DNA of 64,000 bases from Puccinia triticina (taxonomy: Eukaryota; Basidiomycota; Pucciniomycetes; Pucciniales; Pucciniaceae), in the NCBI RefSeq assembly GCF_026914185.1, contig NC_070565.1, forward strand, positions 434,001-498,000. Direction: 5' to 3'. Shown piece by piece: positions 1 to 10,434 of this stretch. The position numbers and the translations under genes were made by a program. Position 1 is the first letter of the stretch. The number at the start of each line of letters is the position of its first letter. Below the pieces are notes generated by a model. It was not told where the DNA came from and did no database searches. It saw only the letters and a list, made by a program, of their open reading frames with translations.

Positions 1-2132
1 CACGTGCAAGCAGTGCTTTATACATGTTTTGGAGGCGCTTATTAAATGCTCCAGTTCATTTGGCCCCTTCTACATATTTACTACAGTTGTAATTTGCCTG
101 TAGTGAGGCTTGGGAGAAGCTGGGGCGCTTTCTAGTCTCTCCTGTGCACGCTGCAAGAGTCCTTTTGAGTCTAGAATCTTTCTATATTGAATGACGTGGT
201 AATTACATCTTGTTTGGTGATTAATTACATGTTTACAAGACATATAACACATGTAATATTGCTATTGGGGCGTATTCTGGCCCATTCTCACTTACTGGTA
301 GCCCAAGCGCTTTGGTTGCGGGCTAGTTTATGCATTATGCATATATGTACACCATGCGCGCGGGATTGAGCTCTAGGCAACAGAGCACGTGGGCTTGGGT
401 GCGCCACGCAACAAATAAAGCCATCTTCTAAACTTATACACAACAGTATACATATGTACTTAGATATATATACGCATACAAGTGCATTCACGCGGGGTGT
501 GATGCACTTGCTTAAACTTTGAAGTTAGTTTACACAAGGAAGGGATAATAATTAAGGGTAGGTGTAAGTGAGGTACCCTAGTTTATTTTACCCGTAGAAT
601 CAGAATCTTCTATAATATTTCACTTATTAATTACACAAAGCTGAGTAATTAATTATTTATATATGTATTTAATGTTTTTTGCGTAGTTTTACATATGTAA
701 GAGTAATAAGGTCTCTTTCATATGTAACACTAATTTTTATGTTTTATTTGTATATTTTTATGTCAAGGTGGCTCTGCCATAGTAGCCAGCTGACAAAATA
801 TCAAATTCACTCACTCTGCTTACCATCTGGTCCTGTGTTCTCTGCCTGTGACATGTCTATATTCATTTTATCCATGACAGTTTGAGAATCTTCCTTATTC
901 ATTAGCGGGTATCGAACATGACCAAAATCACCATTATGTAATTGGCGGGGTTTAAAAAACCCATCATCTTTAAAACATGTTTTTGCTTCACCTACCTCAT
1001 TTTGAGATCCACTGGCAATGAATTTTATTTTTGGTTAATTGACTTGTTTCTTACTGTTGACTTCTTATGTTCAATACCCTTTCTTATTCATTACTTTTTG
1101 TGCCCACAAGTTGATTACATGTACTTCTAAGTCAGCATATAGTTATCCTAGTCAACAAAAATCAAGTCTCATTGGTTCTTTTCCCTCTTTTACCACCAGT
1201 GAGACAATCCCATATGATTGTACATCATGATTACCTTTCTAAGTTTCTCTGGCCCCTTTTTTGCACTCTTAGTTCCAAATTCAATAAAAAATCAGTCCAA
1301 GATAGACATCAGAGGCTACAGGTGGGCATCAGCGGGGATTGTGTGTTAAGTGTTTGACCAGAGAGCCCAAAAGGGGACTGAAAAATGATTAAGACATAGA
1401 TTAGGACAGTGAGAAGACTTTGTCTCACTGGATCAGTGCACTGGCAGAAAAAGAAGGAGAACCAATGATTTGATTCACATGTAGCTAGCACGGTATAAGT
1501 AGTCTAAGTGCATGTGGAACAATTGTGGGTGAGAATGAAATGAATATGCAAAAAATAGGCAAGGCAAATTTCTTGAAGAAAAATTCAAGCAACTGCCATC
1601 AGTTGACATGCAACATATGTACTCCTGTGTAACTTCCATTCAAGCTCCACCCAAGCAAACATCAGTTTTTTTTGCACAGTCACTGTGCATCACGCACAGT
1701 GACTGTACGTTGAAGCTTGGCCAAAGGCAGCCTATTAAAAAGGTTCAAGTTCCATTATCAGATTCCTTAGAGATCTCACCTGTCAACTGGTGGCACTTGT
1801 TTGACTTTTTCTTGTAGTGCATGAGTTCATGTTACACAAAAAGATAAGACATGCTAGAGATGTGATCAGACATACACAAATAGACACTGTACAGACTATG
1901 ATGAGTGAAAAAAGAACAGAAATGTTGTAAGTGATCTGGGAATTCAGGGTGAGTGAGAAGAAAGAGACCAAGTTCAAACATTTTGTTTACTTCAGAGTGT
2001 TGAGCGTAAGAGCAAGATAGTGCGGGCTATATAAGTCATATTGTATAATATATTGAATTGGTGAGTACATAAAAAGCAAAACCCCAGCGGGGAAAAGCAC
2101 TCAAAGACACATAAGCATAAATAAATTGAATA
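1..2132. other. AT-rich gene-free flank
   Basis: No supported gene. Open frames are all under 70 codons, overlap on both strands and show no recognisable domain or plausible splice chain. The sequence is AT-rich with short direct repeats but no long inverted repeat that I could pair by eye. It is probably old repeat sequence. Confidence 0.6.
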
Positions 2133-2135
2133 TAA

Positions 2136-2285
2136 GGCCCTGTTTGGAGCCGATATAATTGCGCGATATAATCTGGAAACTTGTGACATCTGATCAAGTT
2201 TTGGCGGACCTGATCAGATGTCACATAGGATGTCATGCAAAAAAAATCATATATCGCCTGGATTATATTGGCTCCAAACGGGGCC
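2136..2285. mobile_element. Tourist-like (PIF/Harbinger-type) MITE
   Basis: A 150-bp non-autonomous element. The ends pair as GGCCCTGTTTGGAGCC and GGCTCCAAACGGGGCC, with further pairing inward around GATATAAT and TATATCGCC. It is flanked by the trinucleotide TAA at 2133-2135 and 2286-2288. A TAA/TTA duplication with a GGCC(C/T)TGTTTGG terminus is the usual signature of Tourist-type MITEs mobilised by PIF/Harbinger transposases. There is no coding sequence. Ends and target duplication are read directly; the superfamily is inferred from them. Confidence 0.8.
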
Positions 2286-2539
2286 TAAGAGTCTGAAATA
2301 AATAAGTGCCTAACGTAAAAATATTAGAAAGTAAATAAGCAAACCTAAGAATAAAATAAAGGTAAACAAATGTTAGATAGAGAGCAATCTACCTGAGGGA
2401 ACAATTAGGTTACAAAACCACAATCCGTACCAACCAGAGGAAAGTATAAATAGATTGAAATAGAGCGCAACCAGGAGTGATTTTTGGTCATTGCAAATGA
2501 GCGGTTACCCTACCAAATCCTTTCCCGCAGTATACATAG

Positions 2540-3410
2540 CATTCATTAATCCAAGCGGATTAGCAATAAGTGTTTATATCTGATCTGAAGAATTAGTAGT
2601 CTTAACCCTTACAAATCAGTCATCTTTTGTACTAATCCTGTCAGCCGGGCTACTATAATAAGTCAGAGCCCGTCTAACTATTATAACATTACCAAAAATG
2701 TATGTACTAATAGCGGCGCAGAGTGCCGCGTACAAAAATTAACTTCTTTCTTGGAAAGTTTTAGCTGCGGCGCGGAGCGCCGCGCATAGAATAAAAAGAC
2801 AAAAAGTTATATACATAATAAAAAGCTCCCTCAGAAGAGTAGGAATAATAGCTCCGGCAGGAGAAGACACAATATAATAGTTCAAACCCGTTCTCAGGCC
2901 AAGAGAACGGGTTGCCATACACTCTCAAGGGACTGATAAACCAAGAGTAGTCCCCCTGGGAAATAGAAAGACTTTGGCCGAGGAGGAGAGGAACAGAACT
3001 ATACTACTCCTCCTTCCCCGACCAATGAGTAACACAGATCTCAAACCACGCTATTCCTCGAACCAAGGAATAGCAAAAAGATCACATTTCAAATAAAATG
3101 AACGGGAGCGAAGGGACTAGTAGAATCCCCCTTCACTCCCGTCAGACGCACACATCCCTCCTGCCGAGAGATCAAGGAAGCATTTGCAATGAGAGCTACA
3201 ACCCTACCGGTTGTAGCCCGAATATATAATTGAGGGCCTTTGGGCGAATGAAGGCCCCTCAGATACCTTTTAACCAACTCAATGCCTTGCCAGTCTCGCC
3301 CTTGTCCTACCAACCAGTGCGCCAGCCTGACTTTGCCTTGACTTCGGTTTCCTTTGGATCGCTTGTGTTTTTTTTGCCGCAGACTTCCTTTTAAAAGTAA
3401 GTCTGCGTTT
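2540..3410. repeat. Chain of short perfect hairpins
   Basis: At least ten inverted repeats follow one another, each with its own sequence. Examples: 2547-2552/2557-2562 (6 bp), 2646-2651/2667-2672, 2767-2773/2777-2783 (GCGGCGC/GCGCCGC), 2886-2895/2903-2912 (10 bp, ACCCGTTCTC), 2981-2988/3007-3014, 3050-3058/3066-3074, 3102-3115/3129-3142 (14 bp with one G-T), 3195-3203/3209-3217 (9 bp), about 3233-3260, and 3378-3386/3399-3407 (9 bp). The spacers are AT-rich. GC-rich hairpins in an AT-rich background resemble fungal mitochondrial intergenic DNA, so a nuclear copy of mitochondrial DNA is one reading; a structured RNA is another. No protein-coding function is apparent. Confidence 0.6.
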
Positions 3411-6029
3411 TTTTTCTTTCTATTGGGATTAGCATCCCTATCTCTATCCTGGGAGCGATTCATCGCGCAACGAACCCCTTTTCAAGGGCCCCAGAAGTCA
3501 CAGGTTACAACACGTTGTGGAACTACTCAAGGGGGAGAATAGAGCTTGGAAGGGAAATGGATAGCAACACTAGTACTAATGTAAGCTATGCAAGGGTGCT
3601 GATGAGGCTGCCTTCCTGACTAACGCTGAGGGGATGAGAGTAACACTAAGAAAAAGAAGAAAAAGGTGTGGCTGATTTCTGCTTGATCTTAGGAGCTAGT
3701 ACTATGAGCTTTAACTACTGACTACTGAGGGTAAGAGAGTTGGAGGAGTGATGAGAGTGGGGAATGCAATGGCAAGGTTTAATGGCAAGGGGTTGATGAG
3801 AATGGGCACTTATAATTTCTGTATCTAAAATTATCTATAAATTCTGCATAAGGTACAAGTGAGGGGGAAAGACAGTTCTTATATGAAGGAAGGATGAGCA
3901 CAGACAATAAGGAGTTCTGGCTATGAGAATGAAGGTTGTACAAATGAGGAAGAGTGATGTGAACATAGTAACAGTATGTAATGATGAGCAATGCTGAAAG
4001 GGGAATGCTGGTTATGGGAATAAAAGAATGTACTAATGGGGAAGAGTGATGAGAACATAGTAACTACTTGTAATGATGAGCACTACTGAAAGAGGTAAGC
4101 ACAGATCCAATGATGTAATGTGTACAATAGGCATAGTACATAATGAGAAATGTATGTAAAGGGTTTAGTATGTGAGAATAAATATGTAAAAGGAATTTAC
4201 TGTAATGATTCAAGTAGGTTACTAATGAAATGAGTATTGTAACTAATGAAGAATGTAGGTTGTCTGTAAGTCTTATATCCTTATATAACTACTGAACCAT
4301 TGAAGATAAGGGGGTACTATGTATGAGTGACTATAGGTGAAATTTGGCGTAGAATCTGAATATGCAATAATAATGAAGTATTTTTGAAGGGTTATGGGGG
4401 AAATGGGAAATGTAATGATGAATGTATGTAAAGAAAAGCAATAAAATACTACTTATGGTTTGGAATGGAGCACCACAACGTGCGCAGGCCCTGTAAGAAT
4501 CGCGGAGGGCACTAAACCACCCCTGGCGCCCCTGGCCCCTCCGTTTAACCCCTTTTTTGGGTTCCTTAGAAGTAACTTTCCGCAGTTACTTCGCACTTTC
4601 ACCACACATTTGCTGCGCGCTCCATTGCACCGTGCACAGTCACCGGTGTAGCTAGAGGAGTACACGTACTCTTGGCATCACCGCGCCTGACAAATCCTCA
4701 TGACCTACTATTACAGCCCTTACCCTTACAATCATCTCACACCCAGTGCCAAATAACCTTTTTGACTCAGGTGTGTTATACTTCTTGTTATCCTTATTGA
4801 ATTCCCAAACAATTTTGTTGAGCATTGCAGTTGGATTTCCCTGGTCTCCAAAGTAACCGGAAGCAGCATAAGCCTTCTAGACTATGTCCAAGATGCTATT
4901 TTGTCAGCCTTAGAGATACATCAAGTATCCAAAAGACTGAAATAACATTGTAAATAATAATAATTAGTGAACTATTATTTCAGAATCAGATTCCTCATCA
5001 TAAATTAAGGGGGGTCACCCACTCAAAGTACCCCTCTATTCTTACTCATTCATGTACATATTGTATAATTAAGAATTGGCCACAAAATGCGCCCAAAAAA
5101 GGATTACACACAAAAAATTAGTAAAATAAATAAAAATAAACTACATTACTTAAAAGAGTAATGTTCTTGTGTAAAAAAACCCTGTAAAAGAATTATGTAT
5201 TCTTCTACTGGGGCTCTTTCACATGAAAATTGGTTATAAACATGTCATGTGACAGAGTCAGGGAAATCCAAGTTTCTTAAATCCACACAAATGTGGAAAC
5301 CTAGATCTAAGTTTTGGCGTATTTCTAATTTAAAAAAGACCACAACAGAAGAGCACACAATTTGGACAATACACACAGCAGTTGAAAATATCCCCAAAGA
5401 CCCAAAGGCCCTATGGATGACCCTCCAGCTGTGCCAGAGCAACGAGCAAAAAAGGGCTGGTGGTGAAAGACTCTGTGAAAGAGCTGTCAAGGAGGGGCCT
5501 AATCAAGCAACTAGGGGGCTTCCAGGGAGGGGGCGGACAAAACCGGAACCCCTGGGGGGCATTTCTGCTTGGCATGGTGGCCTCCTTATATACATGTTTG
5601 ACCTCTTGCAGAAGTCTTGCCACCGGGTAGGAATAAAGCCATTGCCACATCTACGCCATTGCCAGCTCAACTCAATGCCACGGACAAAACCAGCCCCAAC
5701 GTACTGTATCTGCCAACTCAGCCATCTTTCTTCAATCAGGATCCACCAACCCCTTGATCCACAACTCAGGGCAGGCAACCACTAGCATTACGCAATCCGC
5801 ACCCGTATGTACCTCTTTTCCCCAGCCGCTTGCAACACTCCCTGCCTACGCATTCAGCTGAATTCTCAGGCCTCCTCTAGGTGCTCCAAATCTCCGTTCG
5901 CTCCACTTGGCCTAGCTTACCTGTTCAGGTAAGCTTTATGATTCTTCCAGTCTGAATTCCTCTCATCTGATCAATGACAACCATCTCCATGCGCTGTCCT
6001 CCTCAGACCATACCTAAGGCAGTGCGTTC
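3411..6029. other. Gene-free stretch
   Basis: Nothing convincing. A 178-codon frame at 5249-5785 (+) has no domain, heavily overlaps frames on the other strand, and becomes proline- and histidine-rich repeat-like sequence; I do not call it a gene. A GC-richer patch lies at about 4480-4680. The last few hundred bases may be the decayed upstream part of the fatty acid synthase pseudogene, but I could not align them. Confidence 0.5.
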
Positions 6030-8076
6030 CACAAACACCATGGCATATCGGCAATGCATGCACTTGGATTGCTGTTCCACATTGGCCTTGATACTGCCCG
6101 GGCCTTCCCCCAGACCTCGCTACCCCCCAAGCTCATCTCTGTGACCGCCAAGAACAAGGGCTTGCCCATTGCTATGCTTGCCGTCACCGGGCTCCCCCTT
6201 GACAACCTCCAGAAAGCCGTCTCCCTCGCCTCTGACAAGCCCCCCCCCCCCCCCCCCCCATCCCAACACCCAGGTCTCCTTCTTCAACGGCCCCAAGGCA
6301 TTCATTGTCACCGGCCATCCTTTCACTTTTCTTGGTCTGGTCTCCCTGCCCACTGGAAAAAATCTAAGGCTGACTCCAACCTCGACCAATCCAAGGTAAA
6401 AATAATAATAAATCTTTTATTTTAGAGTCACTGATGGGTCTTCAAATTACTGACCCTTGTCCGCACTCCAGATCCAATCCAGCAAGCATTTCTCCCTGCT
6501 CTCCATGTGCTTCCTCCCCATTGGAGTGTCCTATGGAGGGATGTGTCTCACAGATCATGCATTTGGTTGCCAAGGGCGGGATCGGACCCGGGGATCCCAA
6601 CTGGTGGGAACCCAAGACAGGTGCCAATCTGCGCATCGGCGGCCCCCAGAGACTCTTGCCAACTTGATCTGACCTCCACTGGGCCCAGGTATGCGCCTTC
6701 CTCAAAGACACCACCCACATTATCAAGTAAGTCATGCTCACCAGACCTCTGAAATGAACACTCATCTCACTGAAGGTTGAATTTGCCCTCCACTTTTGAA
6801 TCTAGCTTTGGCCTGGGCACATTGTCCGGCATCGGGCGGTTAATCGCCCGGACCACCAAGGGCAAAGGCCATTGAATGGTCTTCGCTGGTCTCCCCGAGT
6901 TTTTGAAAGGAAAAAAAAAAAACATGAACAAGGTCTATGATACCATGAACATCACTCGCAAAGAGAAATGGTCGCAGAAGCGCAAGATTGGGCTGATCAA
7001 AACCACGTTGGTGCCCGCTTTTCCTACTGCATTGTGTTGTTGTGTAGTTAATCTAATATTCATGTCCTTTACACAGGAATGACCGGCTTCTAATCAACAC
7101 CCCATTCTCCCAAATCTTGAGTAAGCATTCCTTGATGACGCCCTGCACTTTCCCGGCTGACTTCAATGCGGCATAATTCTTGCCTGAATTTCCAACAGTT
7201 CCCCAATCCTGAACCACAGCTGGGACATACAGGGCTATGAACGCCGGCTGTCACGTCAAGCTGGCCGGTGGCGAGCATTAGCTTGCGCTCGAAGATCGCG
7301 GCAATCCACGCAAAGCTTGAGAAGCCAGGGCTAGGGTTCACCCTGAATGCACTGTACATCAACAAGAAGCAGTGGGTGTTCCAGTTTGCGCTATGTCTAG
7401 AGATGCGCAAGGAGGGGCTGCCAATGGAAGGCTTTGTGGTTGAGGATCCCAAGCACGGATAGGGCCAAGGAGATCATTGACGGGCTGTTGTTGAAGTGTC
7501 AATCTAGCACTGCTTAACACGTTGTTGCTTACACATCCAATCACCATTGGAGGCAACACCACACATCATCATAAGCATACATCTACTGTATTCAACTGCA
7601 ACACAGCAATGTGTACTTAGCTCAATGGTTAGAGCATCACTCTTGAATGCTGAGTATGTGAGTTTGACTCTCACAGTACATGAGGTTGTGGGTTCAACAC
7701 CCACTTCACTCGGACCTTTCTTTTCACTTGTTCAATAGCTGTGCGACGCGGGGATCAAGCATGTGAGCTTCAAGCCGGACTTGGTGGACAAGATCCGCCA
7801 GGTGATCAACATCGCCGCGGCCCACTGGGACTTCCTGGTGATCTTTCAATGGATGGGCAGGTGAACAGGCGGGCACCACAGTTGCCAAGACTTCCACCAG
7901 CGGCTGCTCGCAACATATGCCTCCATCCGCCCCAGCCAAATCTGGCTCTCGTGGTCGGCTCGGGCTTCAGAAGCGCCAAGGACGTGTATCTGTATCTGAC
8001 CGGGCACTGGTCCTGCGACCGCTTCAGCGTCGAACTCATGCCCATCTACGGCGTCCTCTTTGCTATTAAATACCAA
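6030..8076 (+). pseudogene. Fatty acid synthase beta subunit fragment (AT end and enoyl reductase start)
   Basis: Decayed piece of fungal type I fatty acid synthase beta (FAS1), the cytosolic complex that builds long-chain acyl-CoA. Conserved stretches appear in colinear order but in changing frames. Malonyl/palmitoyl or acetyl transferase type: LGLLFHIGLDTARAFPQTSL (6057 on), FFNGPKAFIVTGHPF (about 6280-6330), then PKTGANLR (about 6610) and GIGRLIARTTKGKGH (about 6830-6870). Next YDTMNITRKEKWSQK (about 6940) and the flavin-dependent enoyl reductase start: GFTLNALYINKKQWVFQFAL (7330 on), EMRKEGLPMEGF, RAKEIIDGLL (7465 on), then CDAGIKHVSFKP and IRQVINIAAA (7743 on) and TGGHHSCQDFHQ. Many frameshifts, an in-frame TGA, a C homopolymer at 6241-6259 and loss of the rest of the roughly 2000-residue protein mark it as dead. 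The stretch 7495-7738 is intron-like and holds a tRNA-like sequence. Confidence 0.85.
7611..7681 (+). tRNA. tRNA-like sequence, probable tRNA pseudogene or SINE head
   Basis: A 71-nt stretch folds as a cloverleaf. The acceptor arm is GTGTACT (7611-7617) with AGTACAT (7675-7681), 7 bp including one G-T. The D arm is GCTC/GAGC with an 8-nt loop at 7624-7631. The anticodon arm 7637-7653 has a mismatch and anticodon TGA (7644-7646, nominally Ser). The variable loop is 4 nt. The T arm is GTGAG/CTCAC with loop TTTGACT. TAGCTCAATGGTTAGAGC fits an A box. A serine tRNA should have a long variable arm, which is missing, so this is probably not a working tRNA-Ser. A second T-arm-like hairpin (GTGGG TTCAACA CCCAC) follows at 7688-7704. 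It lies in an intron-like gap of the fatty acid synthase pseudogene. Confidence 0.5.
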
Positions 8077-8780
8077 TGCAAAGATCCTGCGTCAAAGCCT
8101 TTTAGTTTCATTTGTCTTTTTGAGAATGCTCAGCTGTTTGATGTAACTCTGACATAATTTCAGTTCGTCTATATCTCTCAGACCGGATTATCCTTTGATT
8201 GGGTTGTGATTTAGGTGTTTTACTCAATTAAATACTTGACACTATGTAAAAATGGACCTGTTGTTTTATGTGGAACAATCTGGTGAAGTCTTTCATTCAG
8301 TGAGATATTTCAGATATTTTCATCACCTTGAAATGATTATTCAAATCATCAATGGTAATTAACAGATTTTGTACTGGGCCCAAGCCCCTCAATGATGCAA
8401 AACAATGAACTCATTTAATTTATTGTTCTGGAAGCAAGTCAATTGACATTAATGCTCAATTCTTATTTGTCTTGCTTGTTTGAGAGTGATAGTTGAACTC
8501 CTGAATTCACAGCAGTGTGTGGATTATTTCTAATTAGCCAGTGGGAATTGGGGACTTCTTATAACTCAGATTAATAAAACAACTTACCAATTGAATTTTA
8601 CCACAAAATATTCCACATCTCACAAAAAACACATTTTTCATTTCACTCAATCTTGACACAATAAGTGAGGCCTTATATGTGGAAAGAAACAATGATGACT
8701 TGCTTCAGAATTTCATGGTGTTCAACTCAAGCATGCAGCCATGTCACATGTATTGGGTGAGGATTAAAATTGGATTTTGC
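8077..8780. other. Gene-free stretch
   Basis: AT-rich sequence after the fatty acid synthase fragment. I see no frame longer than the background, no inverted repeat with clear ends and no RNA gene. Confidence 0.5.
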
Positions 8781-9040
8781 AGCGGCGAAGCCGCCTTGGC
8801 CTCTAGTTAGACTATTGTAATATAAATAAATTGCCCACAGCCGAGCTTTGTTCACGCCTACACTCCAGGATATTCCCATAGGGAGAAAAGAACTTAGTGT
8901 TTGCGCCCACTGAGCTCCCCTCTATAAATAGAGGCCTATTTAGCCCCCAGGAAAAGGTCCCCCGGACCATTCACCGCCAATAAACTGTAATCTTACCGTG
9001 AATATTCTCCCATGCTACTATTGTAGCCCCTTTTCCTTTT
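8781..9040 (+). promoter_or_regulatory. LTR-like promoter/polyadenylation block (possible solo LTR)
   Basis: A TATA box, TATAAATA, at 8923-8930 is followed about 50 bp later by AATAAA at 8979-8984 and a T-rich tail. A TATA box followed closely by a polyadenylation signal is typical of an LTR U3-R-U5 block. No matching second copy, primer-binding site or target duplication was identified, so the retroelement assignment is inference and the limits are approximate. Confidence 0.35.
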
Positions 9041-9217
9041 AAACCAACTTTTGCACGCAAATCCACTGGATTAAACATTTAAAATCTCCAAAATCCCTTA
9101 TTAGCATATTTCAATGTTTTATCCTCATATGTAGTAGCCCTAAGACCACCGCCTCTGTCAAGCAGCCAATCACTTTAAGCGCTTACCTCCTACTTTTTTA
9201 CGCCAAATTTATTCCCT

Positions 9218-10434
9218 GTAATTAATAATTATATATCATTATGGGTTTACTTTGCTCATGGAGGGAAACTCGTTGCGCACAAGAATTGCCGTTGACTGTA
9301 CGTCACGTGACGTTGGGCCCCCCTCTGTGCGTGCCACCAGCTGCCCTCAAAAAACTATCCGCACACAGGGGTGTCGTGCGGTGACAGGGGGTTGAGACAC
9401 TCCGGCCATCCGGAGGAAACAAAACCCTTGATGACCGGCACAGACCGGTCATCAAGAGACTACATCCCTCTCGATGACCGGAATAGACCGGTCATCAAGA
9501 GGGTATATCACATCTCTCTTGATGACAGGCATTCCGGTCATTGAGAGGACACATCCCCCTCGATGACCGGTACAGACCGCTCATCAGGAGGCTACATCCT
9601 TCTTGATGACTGGTAAAGACCGCTCATTGGGAGGCTAAAATCCTCTCAATGACCGGTACAGACTGGTCATTGGGAGGCTAAAATCATCTCGATGACCGGA
9701 ATAGACCGGTCATCGGGAGGCTACATCCCTCTCAATGACCGGCATAGACCGGTCATCGAGAGGCTACATCCCTCTCAATGACCGGAATAGATTGGTCATC
9801 GGGAGGTTACATCCCTCCCAATGACCGGAGTAGACCGGTCATTGAGAGGATACATCTCTCTTGATGACCGGTCTATTCTGGTCATTGGGAGGGATGTAAC
9901 CTCCCAATGACCGGTCTATTCTGGTCATTGAGAGGATTGTAGACTCCCAATGACCGGTCTGTACCGGTCATCGAGAGGGATGTAGCCTCCCAATGACCGG
10001 TCTGTACCGGTCATCAAGGGGGGTGTGTCCTCTCAATGACCGGAATGCCGGTCATCAAGAGAGATGTGATATACCCTCTTGATGACCGGTCTATTCCGGT
10101 CATTGAGAGGGATGTAGTCTCTTGATGACCGGTCTATTCCGGTCATTGAGAGGGATGTAGTCTCTTGATGACCGGTCTATTCCGGTCATTGAGAGGGATG
10201 TAGTCTCTCAATGACCGGTCTGTGCCGGTCATCAAGGGTTTTGTTTCCTCCGGATGGCCGGAGTGTCTCAACCCCCTGTCACCGCACGGCACCCCTGTGT
10301 GCGGATAGTTTTTTGAGGGCAGCTGGTGGCGCGCACAGAGGGGGGCCCAACGTCACGTGACGTACAGTCAACGGCAATTCCTGTGCGCAACAAGTTTCCC
10401 TCTGTGCGTGAAGTAAACCCGTATTATTAATTAC
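9218..10434. mobile_element. 1.2-kb foldback element made of 19 palindromic modules
   Basis: The two halves are inverted copies of each other. The outer arm (GTAATTAATAAT, GGGTTTACT, then a GC-rich stretch with CGTCACGTGACGT and the run to about 9435) recurs reversed at about 10,245-10,434. The left arm has a small extra AT insert near 9230. Between the arms lie about 19 modules of 40-46 bp. Each is itself a palindrome of the type CTCTTGATGACCGG-NNNN-CCGGTCATCAAGAG, joined by a CTACAT or ATGTAG spacer whose orientation flips at about 9850-9900. No coding potential. A transcript could fold into one long hairpin or into 19 small ones. Foldback structure is seen directly; mobility is inferred. 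No target duplication beyond the AT-rich ends was certain. Confidence 0.85.

Noticed and set aside
3089..3463. 124-codon minus-strand frame
   Set aside because: It spans the hairpin chain; open by chance in low-complexity sequence.
5249..5785. 178-codon plus-strand frame
   Set aside because: No domain, no splice context, compositional change midway and several overlapping frames on the opposite strand.
7504..7704. Minus-strand frame with MGVEPTTS
   Set aside because: This peptide is the usual translation artefact of a tRNA T-arm, here supporting the tRNA-like call rather than a protein.
9420..10250. Regular repeats with spacers resembling a CRISPR array
   Set aside because: The modules are palindromes arranged as one large inverted repeat, the spacers are near-identical, and the window is eukaryotic. 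It is a foldback element.
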